Assembly (NCBI RefSeq): GCF_040096455.1
Contig: NZ_JBBMER010000003.1
Coordinates: forward strand, 310,001 to 374,000
DNA length: 64,000 bases
Direction: 5' to 3'
Origin: Lachnospira rogosae
GTDB taxonomy: Bacteria > Bacillota > Clostridia > Lachnospirales > Lachnospiraceae
The notes beneath the pieces were generated by a model, which did not search any database, was not told the origin of the DNA, and worked only from the letters and a program-made list of their open reading frames with translations. This document shows positions 53,002 through 62,160 of the stretch, in pieces (position 1 is the stretch's first letter; each line of letters begins with the position of its first letter). A program made the translations under genes and the position numbers.

Positions 53002-54861
53002 ATGATTACGAGAAAAGAGCTTGCAAAAGCAGCTAAGAGAACATTAAAAAAGCATTTCTGGATATTGGTTGTTGTGTGTCTTATAGCAGCGTTTGTTGGA
53101 AGTGAATTTACGGAAACTTTCAGTTTCTTTAAAATGCAGATGACAGACATTAATAATACAGATACGAACGAATCACAGGGCGTTACGCTTGTTACATCAG
53201 ATATTGATAACAGGACGAAAAGTGCAATGCTTGATGCAATTGTATCAGTTATTATGAACAATGAGGAACAGGGCAAAGAGCAGTCGCAGACACTTATCGA
53301 CAAAGCAAAGGATAATGCAGGGGACATACTGGGGAGAACTTCGGGAATATTATCATCAGTTGTTAATAACGTATCATCAGGTGCGGTTGTATTTACTATA
53401 GTTGATGTTGTATACGGAATTACGGGTTCAAGACATCTTGTTGTTATCCTGCTTTTATGTCTGGCACTTATATTTTATTTTGGAATAAGATATGTCGTGA
53501 AAATGTCTTATGTTGTTATATCAAGAAGAATATTTCTTGAAAGCCGGACATATAAAAGTGTAGGGGTCGGCAAATTTATGTTTCTTATGAGAGTAAAAAG
53601 GTGGATGCGTGTAGCCTTTACAATGTTAGTTAAAGACTTGTATACCATATTATGGTCGCTTACAATAGCAGGGGCTTTTATTAAGCCGCTGTCATATATG
53701 CTTGTGCCATATATAATAGCCGAAAATCCAGACATAAAGGCTAATGATGCAATAACCTTATCAAGAAGAATGATGAACGGCTATAAGTGGAAATGTTTCT
53801 GCTACCAGTTATCATTTATTGGCTGGAATATATTAAGCTTTATATCTATGGGTCTTGTGGGGGTATTATATTCCAATCCATATAAGACAGCATTTTTTAC
53901 AGAATTGTATGTTCTTATAAGAGAAAATGCTATTAAGAATAATATAGAAGGCGTGGAAATGCTAAGCGATGTATATCTGTATGAGCGGGCAGACGAAGAA
54001 GAATTGCAGGCAGCTTACGCAGACATATATCTATATATGAATGAAGACTCTCCAGAGGAAAGATTTGATGATAATATTATGAAATCTGACATCAGGTATT
54101 TCAGGAGATTAAGAAAGTTTCTTGCTGACTGGTTCGGCGTAATTCTTTTTAATACGAGTGAGGAAAAGAAGTTCGAGGATGCCAAGGCGGAACAGATAAA
54201 AGCTGACAGATGTAAACAGGAGATACTTGGTAATATGTATCCTTCAAGGCTGTTTACATTAAAGGAGCATAGAGCTAATTTTGAAAGTACGGTATATATG
54301 CGTAATTACTCAATTCCATCGCTTATACTTATATTCTTTGTAATGTCATTTATAGGGTGGTTCTGGGAAGTTTCATCACACTTAATGCTGTATCATTCAT
54401 TTGCTAACAGAGGCGTGCTCCACGGTCCCTGGCTTCCAATATACGGAGTTGGCGGTCTTTTGATACTTCTGCTTCTTAAAAAGTTCAGGGAAAAGCCGGC
54501 TGTTGAGTTCGTGCTGGCGATTATTCTGTGTGGAGTTGTTGAGTATTTTACAGGACTTGTGCTGGAACTTACACATAACGGACAGAAGTGGTGGGACTAC
54601 ACAGGATTTTTCCTTAATCTTCACGGGCGTATATGTGCGGAAGGCCTGTTAGCCTTTGGTATTGGTGGAATGGCTATAGTGTATTTTGTAGCACCATTGC
54701 TTGATAATTATTTCAGAAAGATAAAGCTTCAGATTATTATACCATTATGTGTGGCACTTATGATGATATTTGTTGCAGACCAGTTGTATACAAAGAAGCA
54801 CCCTAATGTGGGCGAGGGAATAACATGCCTTAACATATATGATATGTATTATTATTTATGA
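53002..54861 (+). CDS. DUF975 and CmpB-domain membrane protein inside the spoVA locus
   Basis: The 619-residue membrane protein has an N-terminal DUF975-like part (about 1-330: RKELAKAAKRTLKKHFWILVVV, later IIAENPDIKANDAITLSRRMMNGYKW) and a C-terminal CmpB-like domain (about 430-610: SFIGWFWEVSSH, NRGVLHGPWLPIYGVGG, EYFTGLVLE, WWDYTGFFLNLHGRIC). Both families are of unknown function; CmpB is labelled a putative ABC transporter type IV. It stands 26 bases after spoVAB and 135 before spoVAC, a position with no counterpart in Bacillus. A forespore role is inferred from location. Confidence 0.8.
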   Translation: MITRKELAKAAKRTLKKHFWILVVVCLIAAFVGSEFTETFSFFKMQMTDINNTDTNESQGVTLVTSDIDNRTKSAMLDAIVSVIMNNEEQGKEQSQTLIDKAKDNAGDILGRTSGILSSVVNNVSSGAVVFTIVDVVYGITGSRHLVVILLLCLALIFYFGIRYVVKMSYVVISRRIFLESRTYKSVGVGKFMFLMRVKRWMRVAFTMLVKDLYTILWSLTIAGAFIKPLSYMLVPYIIAENPDIKANDAITLSRRMMNGYKWKCFCYQLSFIGWNILSFISMGLVGVLYSNPYKTAFFTELYVLIRENAIKNNIEGVEMLSDVYLYERADEEELQAAYADIYLYMNEDSPEERFDDNIMKSDIRYFRRLRKFLADWFGVILFNTSEEKKFEDAKAEQIKADRCKQEILGNMYPSRLFTLKEHRANFESTVYMRNYSIPSLILIFFVMSFIGWFWEVSSHLMLYHSFANRGVLHGPWLPIYGVGGLLILLLLKKFREKPAVEFVLAIILCGVVEYFTGLVLELTHNGQKWWDYTGFFLNLHGRICAEGLLAFGIGGMAIVYFVAPLLDNYFRKIKLQIIIPLCVALMMIFVADQLYTKKHPNVGEGITCLNIYDMYYYL

Positions 54862-54996
54862 ATAATTCTTAAGTTTATGGTAATGCTAATAGAAACATAT
54901 GTTAATAGTAATATAATGCAATAAGACAGGCGGAATATATGATTATTAATATCAACATATGTCACTAATAAAGCATATGTAGGAATGAGGATTATT

Positions 54997-55452
54997 ATGG
55001 TTCAGGATGTTGAAAAAAGAAATAAAAGCTATAACCAGTATGTTGAAAATGTCACGAAAAAGGCGGGGTGTGTATACAACTGCTTTAAGGCATTTATAAC
55101 AGGTGGAATTATATGTACAATAGGCCAGCTTATTATGAATTTTATGAAGATGACAGGAATGACAGCAGATGATGCAGCAAGTTATACAACGCTTATACTT
55201 GTTGCTTTAAGTGTTATATTTACAGGCTTTGGAATATATCCGCTTATCACGTCTTTTGGAGGAGCTGGTGCACTTGTTCCGATTACAGGATTTGCGAACA
55301 GTATAGCTTCTCCTGCGATTGAATATAAGAAAGAGGGACAGGTATTTGGTATTGGCTGTAAAATATTTACGATAGCAGGACCGGTTATATTGTATGGAAT
55401 ATTTTTCAGCTGGATTATAGGTCTGATATACTGGATAATAAGTCTTATGTGA
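54997..55452 (+). CDS. spoVAC: Stage V sporulation protein AC
   Basis: The 151-residue membrane protein has four helices and the SpoVAC hallmarks ITGGIICTIGQLIMNF and GAGALVPITGFANSIASPAIEYKKEG. SpoVAC is the membrane channel component of the dipicolinate system and acts as a mechanosensitive channel in Bacillus. GAGG lies 6 bases before ATG 54997. Confidence 0.94.
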   Translation: MVQDVEKRNKSYNQYVENVTKKAGCVYNCFKAFITGGIICTIGQLIMNFMKMTGMTADDAASYTTLILVALSVIFTGFGIYPLITSFGGAGALVPITGFANSIASPAIEYKKEGQVFGIGCKIFTIAGPVILYGIFFSWIIGLIYWIISLM

Positions 55453-55477
55453 TTAACTATTTGGAGGTACTAAGGAA

Positions 55478-56278
55478 ATGGCAATGACCGAATTAGAACA
55501 GCATTATAATAAATTCAATGAGGAGAAACGTCTGGATTCACGTCACGGAAGGGTTGAATTTATAACATCTATGAAATATATCCATAACTGCCTTGATGAT
55601 ATTAAGGCGGCTATGGATATTGCCAGTGATATAAAGATACTTGATATAGGTGCAGGAACAGGAAGATACAGCGTTCCATTATCTGAGGAAGGGTACGATG
55701 TCACTGCGGTGGAACTAGTAAAGCATAATCTTGGACTTCTAAAGGCTAAGAATTCAAATGTCAAGGCATATCAGGGCAATGCACTTAAGCTTAAGCGTTT
55801 TGAAGATAATACATTTGATATGGCACTGCTTTTTGGACCTATGTACCATTTGTTTACATTTGAGGATAAGCTTAAGGCACTTAATGAAGCAAAGAGAGTT
55901 GTCAAGCCGGGTGGAATTATACTTGTGGCATATCTTATGAATGAATATAGTGTTATTACATATGCGTTTAAAGAAGGACATATTAATGAATGTCTTAATG
56001 GGAACAGACTGACAGAGGATTATCACACTGTATCAAGTGAGGAGAACCTCTATGATTATATGAGAATAGAAGATATTAACAGTCTTAATGAGGCGGCAGG
56101 GCTTGAGAGAATTAAAATATTATCACCAGATGGACCGGCTAACTATATAAGACCATATCTTAATAAGCTTACAGAAGAAGAATTCGCAGAATTCGTGAAG
56201 TATCATCTTGCAACGTGCGAAAGACAGGATTTAATCGGAGCGGCAGCACATACACTTGATATATTAAGAGTTAAGTAA
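55478..56278 (+). CDS. SAM-dependent methyltransferase inside the spoVA locus
   Basis: The 266-residue class I methyltransferase has motif I LDIGAGTGRYSVPLS, an acidic residue ending motif II (VELVKHN) and motif post I/III in RVVKPGGIILVAY. It is closest to the small UbiE-like group found in many Clostridia; the substrate is unknown. It lies 25 bases after spoVAC and 177 before spoVAD, so it sits within the sporulation gene run but is not a usual member. Confidence 0.82.
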   Translation: MAMTELEQHYNKFNEEKRLDSRHGRVEFITSMKYIHNCLDDIKAAMDIASDIKILDIGAGTGRYSVPLSEEGYDVTAVELVKHNLGLLKAKNSNVKAYQGNALKLKRFEDNTFDMALLFGPMYHLFTFEDKLKALNEAKRVVKPGGIILVAYLMNEYSVITYAFKEGHINECLNGNRLTEDYHTVSSEENLYDYMRIEDINSLNEAAGLERIKILSPDGPANYIRPYLNKLTEEEFAEFVKYHLATCERQDLIGAAAHTLDILRVK

Positions 56279-56455
56279 TTTTAACTGGATACATCAGTGA
56301 GTGGCAGAATTTACTTTTGACACTCATATGATAATATTAATATAGAATAATTAACGGATAATGCTGGGGAAATAATACAATAATGAATAAATTACCTGAT
56401 AAAGCAGATACTACCTATTGATGATTGATTATGAATAAATATTAAGAGGTAGCGT

Positions 56456-57511
56456 ATGATTGCAGGTAAACAGAGTATTAAATTTGATAATAATGTATAC
56501 ATCAAAGCAGGAGCTACAGTGGCGGGAACTAAGGAAAAGAAAGGACCGCTGGGCTGCTGCTTTGATGTCGTTTCGCAAGATGATTTATTTGGTGGTGAAA
56601 GCTGGGAGGAGGCAGAGAGCAGGATACAGAGCCTTGCATTTGAGAAGCTGTTAGAAAAGACAGGAATGATGCCAGAGGACATAAGATATATATATGCAGG
56701 TGACTTGTTAGGTCAGCTTATAGCGACATCTTTTGGATTAAAGACGTATGATGTGCCGCTTTTTGGACTTTATGGTGCGTGTTCAACTATGGGTGAGTCA
56801 TTATCGCTTGCGGCTATGTGTGTTAATGCTGGTTTCGCGGATAATGTGGCGGCGATAGCTTCAAGCCATTTTGCAAGTGCTGAGAAGCAGTTCAGATTTC
56901 CATTATTATATGGTAACCAGAGGCCAATGAGTTCAACGTGGACGGTTACAGGTGCAGGAGCGTATCTTGTATCTAATTCCCCAGTGATAACAAAATGTGA
57001 TGGAGATGTATGCCGGATTGTTGATAACGGCTATGCAAATGTAATTATATCGGGTATAACTACAGGAAAAATAGTTGATTATGGTGTTAAGGACTCTATG
57101 AATATGGGAGCTTGTATGGCACCTGCAGCGGCAGACCTTATAGAAGCCAACTATAAGGATTTTGAAGTGACTAAAGGGTATTACGATATGATTATAACCG
57201 GTGACTTGGGGTATACAGGTAAAGAGATACTTCTTACACTTCTTAAAGAGAAAGGAATAGACATAAGTGATATATACACGGACTGCGGAATAGAAGTATT
57301 TGATAAAAATGAGCAGGATACCCAGTCAGGTGGAAGTGGTTGTGGGTGCAGTGCGATAGTTCTTGATACTCTTGTATTGGACAAGTTAAGAAAACGTGAA
57401 TTAAAAAGGGTATTATTTGTTCCAACAGGGGCATTGTTATCGCAGGTAAGCTTTAATGAAGGTAAGTCAATACCGGGAATAGCACACGGCGTTGTGCTTG
57501 AGGCTGTATAA
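56456..57511 (+). CDS. spoVAD: Stage V sporulation protein AD
   Basis: The 351-residue protein has the thiolase-like SpoVAD fold, with the family sequence YGACSTMGESLSLAAMCV containing the cysteine of the thiolase-type site, and SSHFASAEKQFRFP. SpoVAD binds dipicolinic acid on the outer face of the inner forespore membrane. The ATG follows AGAGGTAGCG. A possible promoter lies at 56317-56346 (TTGACA, 18 bases, TATAGA), so spoVADE may be transcribed separately. Confidence 0.95.
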   Translation: MIAGKQSIKFDNNVYIKAGATVAGTKEKKGPLGCCFDVVSQDDLFGGESWEEAESRIQSLAFEKLLEKTGMMPEDIRYIYAGDLLGQLIATSFGLKTYDVPLFGLYGACSTMGESLSLAAMCVNAGFADNVAAIASSHFASAEKQFRFPLLYGNQRPMSSTWTVTGAGAYLVSNSPVITKCDGDVCRIVDNGYANVIISGITTGKIVDYGVKDSMNMGACMAPAAADLIEANYKDFEVTKGYYDMIITGDLGYTGKEILLTLLKEKGIDISDIYTDCGIEVFDKNEQDTQSGGSGCGCSAIVLDTLVLDKLRKRELKRVLFVPTGALLSQVSFNEGKSIPGIAHGVVLEAV

Positions 57512-57601
57512 TGTGCATAACACAGCATTGCGGCAGATATAAGTTAAAAGTGCATAACAGGATTGTTATATGTCAGTAAAAGAAAGGAGCTGGGCGTTAA
57601 A

Positions 57602-57961
57602 ATGGATTATTTGAAAGCATTTGTTGTAGGCGGAATTATATGCGTCCTGACACAGATTTTAATGGAAAAGACCAGGCTTATGCCAGGAAGAATAATGGTT
57701 ATACTTGTAACCACGGGTACTGTTCTTGGTGCAATAGGACTTTATGAACCGCTTGTGCAGTTTGCAGGAGCGGGAGCGAGCGTTCCATTGACAGGCTTTG
57801 GAAATGTACTATGGAAGGGAATGAAAATGGCTGTTGATAACTCGGGCTTCTTGGGATTGTTCAAAGGTGGCTTTACAGCCTGTGCGGTGGGAGTGTCAGC
57901 GGCACTTGTATTCGGCTATATTGCCTCGTGGATATTCGAGCCTAAGATGAAAAAGAAATAA
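57602..57961 (+). CDS. spoVAE: Stage V sporulation protein AE
   Basis: The 119-residue membrane protein matches the SpoVAEb form: DYLKAFVVGGIICVLTQILME, PLVQFAGAGASVPLTGFGNVLWKGM and GFTACAVGVSAALVFGYIASWIF. AAAGGAG is 12 bases upstream of the ATG. It ends the spoVA set; no spoVAEa or spoVAF was found after it. Confidence 0.92.
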   Translation: MDYLKAFVVGGIICVLTQILMEKTRLMPGRIMVILVTTGTVLGAIGLYEPLVQFAGAGASVPLTGFGNVLWKGMKMAVDNSGFLGLFKGGFTACAVGVSAALVFGYIASWIFEPKMKKK

Positions 57962-57978
57962 AATTTACAGCGATATAT

Positions 57979-58084
57979 AAAAAGCCCCTGCTTATTAATT
58001 TATAGGGTTTGCTTATAGCACTTGCATAAAGGCTATAGGGCATTTAGGAAGGACCTTATAAATATAGTAAGCAGGGGCTTTTTT
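57979..58084. terminator. Long bidirectional terminator between spoVAE and the PBP gene
   Basis: AAAAAGCCCCTGCTTA at 57979-57994 pairs with TAAGCAGGGGCTTTTTT at 58068-58084. The interior folds further (ATTTATAGGG with CCTTATAAAT; TATAGC with GCTATA), giving a nearly continuous hairpin of about 106 bases. Confidence 0.85.
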
Positions 58085-58189
58085 ATATTGCATATCGTTA
58101 TGAATATTAACGAACTAATTAACGCAATAACTAATTAAATAACTAAATAATCAGCTGGCTGACAGTTACAAGCTATTGTTACCGACAGA

Positions 58190-60943
58190 TTAATTACTGC
58201 TTCCTGTAGTAGAAGCGGTTGTGTTCTGCTTTGCAGTTGTTGACTGCGAATTAGAAGCGTTCTGTGTGGTGGTTGTAGCTGTTGTGTTCTGCGGGGTCGT
58301 GTTCTGCTTTGCAGTTGTTGACTGGCTGTTGTTACTGTTATTGTTACTGTTATTGTTAGTAGTTGTTGATGGTGTTACAGGTGCGGCTGTTGAGTGAAGC
58401 GTACAAAGCCTGCTTAGCTTCTCATCAGTTATCGCATATTGTGCATCAGCAGTTGTATAACCAGAAGTATCCTCACCACCTAAAGTGTTAGTTGATGACT
58501 TCTTAACATAAATGTTAGTTGAAACATTAGTACAGCCTGCGTTAGCAACAAGACCTGAGTCATTACATATATTAACCTTAACGTGAGTATCACAGGTTTC
58601 TGTAGGCTGGTTGTCAGCCGCAAAATATTCAGTGATTATACAGCTTCCTCTAGGGTCAGCATCACATAAACCTTCAACAGGGAGCTTGCCTGACTTAGAG
58701 CATACAGCAACCTGTACAATATCATCTGGCTGTGTGAAGCTTCCAGTAGGAAGATTTTCGTGGATTTCCTGCATAATAGCTTTCCATATACCGGTATGGT
58801 TGACTGAGTCAACACGCTTAGAGTTATCATCATAACCTACCCATATAGAAGCAGTGTAGTAAGGTGTAAATCCACAGAACCATATATCAGTATCAAACTG
58901 TGTAGTACCAGTCTTACCAGCAACCGGCTGGTTAGATAACTTGGCTCTTGTAGCGGTACCTGAATTAACAACAGATTCCATACCGCTTGTAAGAAGCCAT
59001 GCAGATGACTCTTTTAAGACTCTGTGTGTTTCTGGTATTGAGTTGTCAATAATTACATTACCTTCTCTGTCTAATACCTTAGTGTAATATATTGGCTTAG
59101 TATATGTTCCTTTGTTGGCGATTGCCGCATAGGCGGCTGTCATATCTATATTACATACACCCTTTGTCATACCACCAAGTGCAAGTGACTGCACAACATC
59201 GTGGTTTCCGTTAATTGCATTCTTGGTAGATACCAAAGTTGAAAGTCCGAACTTTTCAAGGTAGCTGAAACCAACGCTTGGTGTTATCTGTGTAAGAACC
59301 TTTACAGCAGGTACGTTCTGTGAACGTGTGAGTGCTTCACGCACTGTCATATATCCAAGATACTGTCCTTCTGTGTAGTTCTTTACAAGTCGTGCATCTG
59401 TTCCTGAATAATAGTAAGGTGCATCATCGATAGCAGAAGCAAGAGTGATAGCACCAGTATCAAGTCCTGGTCCATAAGCAACAAGCGGCTTGATAGAAGA
59501 ACCCGGCTGTCTTGTTACATCATCAGTAGCTCTGTTTAAGCCTCTGTCAGTAGCCTTATCTCCACGTCCGCCGACAAGAACTTTAACATAGCCTGTTGAC
59601 TGTTCTATTATAGAGAAAGAAATCTGAGGCTGTATAACAAAATAGGACTTCTCATAAGTAACAGTTCCGCCATTAGCTGTCATAGCTTCCCTGTACTGGT
59701 CAATATAGCCCTGAGCAGTAGTTTCATTTCTTAATGTAAGGCTGAAAGAAGAATCAACATTTTCTTTAAACCATTTCTCCATATTATTCTGTGAATAATA
59801 TGAAAATGTTCCATCTGTCTCTTTTACTGTGAGATTATAATTAATAGTAAAATCTGTATTGGATGGATAGTAGTCTGGGTCATTAAGTATTGAATCTGCA
59901 ATGTTCTGCATAGACATATCCTGAGTAGTGTATACAGATAAACCGCCAGAATATATCATACTTGTAGCCTGCTGTTTAGAATAACCCTTCTGCTGCATAA
60001 GGTCATCTATAAGCTGGTTGATAACTTCATCTACAAAATAAGAATAATTAGATGAAGAAGCAGCAGCTGATACATCAATACCTTCAAGTCTTGCATATAC
60101 ATCATCTGCAACAGCCTCGCTGTATTCATTAGTAGAGATGTATTCCTGCTTTAACATATTATTAAGCACGGCAAGCTGTCTTTCCTTATTATCATCAGGA
60201 TTCTTCAAAGGGTTAAGTCTTGAAGGGTTCTTGGTAATAGAAGCAAGTACGGCACATTCGCTTAAAGTAAGCTCGGATACATCTTTATTAAAGTATCCGT
60301 TAGCAGCCGCCTGTACACCATAATAACCATTGCCTAGGTTAATTGTATTAAGATAGTTCTCTAAAATGCTGTCTTTGTCCATAACAGTTTCTAGCTTGAT
60401 AGCAAGATATTGTTCCTGAACCTTTCTTTTAATCTTCTCCATAGTAGATTCATTGTAAGCATTAAATACATTATTCTTAAGTAACTGCTGTGTGATTGTA
60501 CTGGCACCCTGTGACATCTCGCCATCGGATACAGTAATCATGGCAGCTCTCATAATACCCTGAAGGTCAATTCCGTTATGCTTGTAGAATCTTTCATCTT
60601 CAATAGCAACAAATGCGTGCTGAAGATATACTGGAATCTGGTCAAGGGAAGCGTATATTCTGTTAGCTCCGGTTGTTGCAAGCGTCTGTATTTCTTCACC
60701 ATTGTTATCGTATATCTTAGTTGCGTAACCTTCGGGTGAAACATTGATTGACGATATATCAGGTGCACTCTCAATTATGCCCTGTGCAGCACCGAATATA
60801 AGGCATGAGCCGCTTATTACAACTGCAATTGCACCAACAAGAAGTAGTTTGATAAAGAAAATGTTAAACTTAGTCCTAAACTTCGTTGCTGATGAATTAA
60901 GGAGCTTTTTCTTTCGTCTTATGCCGTTTCCACCATAATTCAT
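58190..60943 (-). CDS. Class A penicillin-binding protein (PBP1-like)
   Basis: The 917-residue bifunctional enzyme polymerises and crosslinks peptidoglycan. It has a basic cytoplasmic head, one membrane helix (about 33-53), a GT51 transglycosylase domain (EDERFYKHNGID, GASTITQQLLKN) and a transpeptidase domain with serine motif PGSSIKPL, SQN (SRSQNVPAV) and KTGTTQ. A Thr/Gln/Asn-rich tail (about 860-917) contains a repeated QSTTAKQNTT unit. GGAGG precedes the ATG. A promoter and structured leader lie at 61005-61085. Confidence 0.95.
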   Translation of the reverse strand: MNYGGNGIRRKKKLLNSSATKFRTKFNIFFIKLLLVGAIAVVISGSCLIFGAAQGIIESAPDISSINVSPEGYATKIYDNNGEEIQTLATTGANRIYASLDQIPVYLQHAFVAIEDERFYKHNGIDLQGIMRAAMITVSDGEMSQGASTITQQLLKNNVFNAYNESTMEKIKRKVQEQYLAIKLETVMDKDSILENYLNTINLGNGYYGVQAAANGYFNKDVSELTLSECAVLASITKNPSRLNPLKNPDDNKERQLAVLNNMLKQEYISTNEYSEAVADDVYARLEGIDVSAAASSSNYSYFVDEVINQLIDDLMQQKGYSKQQATSMIYSGGLSVYTTQDMSMQNIADSILNDPDYYPSNTDFTINYNLTVKETDGTFSYYSQNNMEKWFKENVDSSFSLTLRNETTAQGYIDQYREAMTANGGTVTYEKSYFVIQPQISFSIIEQSTGYVKVLVGGRGDKATDRGLNRATDDVTRQPGSSIKPLVAYGPGLDTGAITLASAIDDAPYYYSGTDARLVKNYTEGQYLGYMTVREALTRSQNVPAVKVLTQITPSVGFSYLEKFGLSTLVSTKNAINGNHDVVQSLALGGMTKGVCNIDMTAAYAAIANKGTYTKPIYYTKVLDREGNVIIDNSIPETHRVLKESSAWLLTSGMESVVNSGTATRAKLSNQPVAGKTGTTQFDTDIWFCGFTPYYTASIWVGYDDNSKRVDSVNHTGIWKAIMQEIHENLPTGSFTQPDDIVQVAVCSKSGKLPVEGLCDADPRGSCIITEYFAADNQPTETCDTHVKVNICNDSGLVANAGCTNVSTNIYVKKSSTNTLGGEDTSGYTTADAQYAITDEKLSRLCTLHSTAAPVTPSTTTNNNSNNNSNNSQSTTAKQNTTPQNTTATTTTQNASNSQSTTAKQNTTASTTGSSN

Positions 60944-61004
60944 AATTGTAAATCCTCCATATTGTTATAAATGGTAAAACTATGATATTATTTACCAAAT
61001 GCAA

Positions 61005-61064
61005 GGTACAAAATCCAATAAGGATTTAAAGTGATAATCCGTAACACGGATACCTTATTGTACC
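61005..61064. other. Nested inverted repeats between the PBP gene and yigZ
   Basis: GGTAC/GTACC (61005-61009 with 61060-61064), AATAAGG/CCTTATT (61017-61023 with 61053-61059) and ATCCGT/ACGGAT (61037-61042 with 61046-61051) form one nested stem. TGGTAAA/TTTACCA (60972-60978 with 60991-60997) adds a second. The innermost hairpin would be the 5' end of the PBP messenger. Confidence 0.55.
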
Positions 61065-61085
61065 ATAGAAATGAATGACAGGCAA
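61057..61085 (-). promoter_or_regulatory. Promoter of the PBP gene
   Basis: On the minus strand TTGCCT (61085-61080), a 17-base spacer and TACAAT (61062-61057). It overlaps the outer arms of the nested repeats, so a protein bound there could control it. Confidence 0.55.
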
Positions 61086-61096
61086 TCGGAGGAGTT

Positions 61097-61738
61097 ATGA
61101 ATATAATTTTAAAGAACGGCAGTGGAGAAATAGAGGAGAAGAAGTCGCGTTTCATCTGCCACATTTTCAAAATAAAAAGCGAAGAAGAAGCAGAGGAGTA
61201 TATCACTGCAGTAAAGAAGAAATACTGGGATGCAAGACATAACTGCTATGCTTATGTAACAGGCGATAAGGGGCAGATACAGAGATTTAGTGATGATGGA
61301 GAACCGCAGGGGACAGCAGGAAAGCCGATGCTTGATATACTTAATTCATATGGGCTTACAGACTGCCTCTTAGTTGTAACAAGATATTTTGGCGGCGTGC
61401 TTCTTGGAACAGGCGGACTTATAAGAGCATATCAGGCTGCTGCTAAAGAAGGGATTAAGAATTCGGACATAGCACAGGTGTGTGACGGAATAACTGCTGT
61501 CATAACGACTGATTATAACGCATATGGCAAATTGCAGTATATATGTAATGATAATAATGTGGATATCATTGATACTGACTTTGGTGCAAATGTCACAATT
61601 AAACTTGCAGCAGAAATGTCAGTTTGTGACACATTTGAAAAGAAGCTGATGGACACGTTTGCGGGTAATGTAGTTCTTAATGATAAAGAAAATGTTAAAT
61701 TTTGCAGAAATATGGCTGGAAATATAATATTTTTATAA
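61097..61738 (+). CDS. YigZ/IMPACT-family protein
   Basis: The 213-residue protein has the UPF0029 N-terminal domain with the signature DDGEPQGTAGKPML and RYFGGVLLGTGGLIRAYQ, and a ferredoxin-like C-terminal domain. The family includes YvyE and IMPACT, linked to translation control, but the bacterial role is unsettled. GGAGGAG precedes the ATG. It is divergent from the PBP gene. Confidence 0.9.
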   Translation: MNIILKNGSGEIEEKKSRFICHIFKIKSEEEAEEYITAVKKKYWDARHNCYAYVTGDKGQIQRFSDDGEPQGTAGKPMLDILNSYGLTDCLLVVTRYFGGVLLGTGGLIRAYQAAAKEGIKNSDIAQVCDGITAVITTDYNAYGKLQYICNDNNVDIIDTDFGANVTIKLAAEMSVCDTFEKKLMDTFAGNVVLNDKENVKFCRNMAGNIIFL

Positions 61739-62063
61739 CATATCGTACAATTATATGATTGTAACAAATGGACGAATTGTGAACAAATAATTAACACTGG
61801 TAAATAAGCACAATTTAAGTATGGTTTTTAGATAAAAATTACATTTGATTGTTAAAGTGATGTAAAAAAATACTAAAATTATCTTAATAATAGTGCAAAA
61901 TTTACATAAAATATCATTTTTTAATAAAAGCAAAAATATACAAAACGAATGTATAGAGGGCGTTTTGTTAATAAATTGTTCAAAAATATAGTGCTGGGAA
62001 GCCGCATAAATACTGGGGTTCATAAAAAAATTAAAAAAAATACAAGAATTGTTAAAAATAGTC
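61739..62063. other. AT-rich upstream region of the solute-binding protein gene
   Basis: This 325-base stretch has no open frame with a ribosome site and no strong hairpin. It consists largely of A/T runs and stops in all frames. It precedes the promoter at 62064 and probably contains UP-type or regulator-binding sequence, but no specific site could be named. Confidence 0.5.
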
Positions 62064-62092
62064 TTGTTAAAATAGTACAAAAATGGTAATAT
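62064..62092 (+). promoter_or_regulatory. Promoter of the solute-binding protein gene
   Basis: TTGTTA at 62064-62069, a 17-base spacer and TAATAT at 62087-62092, with A-rich sequence upstream. The start of transcription would be near 62099. Confidence 0.65.
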
Positions 62093-62115
62093 ATCAATGT
62101 CAAAAAACATATTAA

Positions 62116-62130
62116 GTGGGGTTGCCCCAC
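62116..62130 (+). other. GC hairpin in the solute-binding protein leader
   Basis: GTGGGG at 62116-62121 and CCCCAC at 62125-62130 form a 6-bp stem with a TTG loop, 17 bases after the expected transcription start and 12 before the GGGAGG ribosome site. It could stabilise the messenger. Confidence 0.5.
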
Positions 62131-62160
62131 AAGAACCAATTAAGGGAGGTTTACAAGTTT

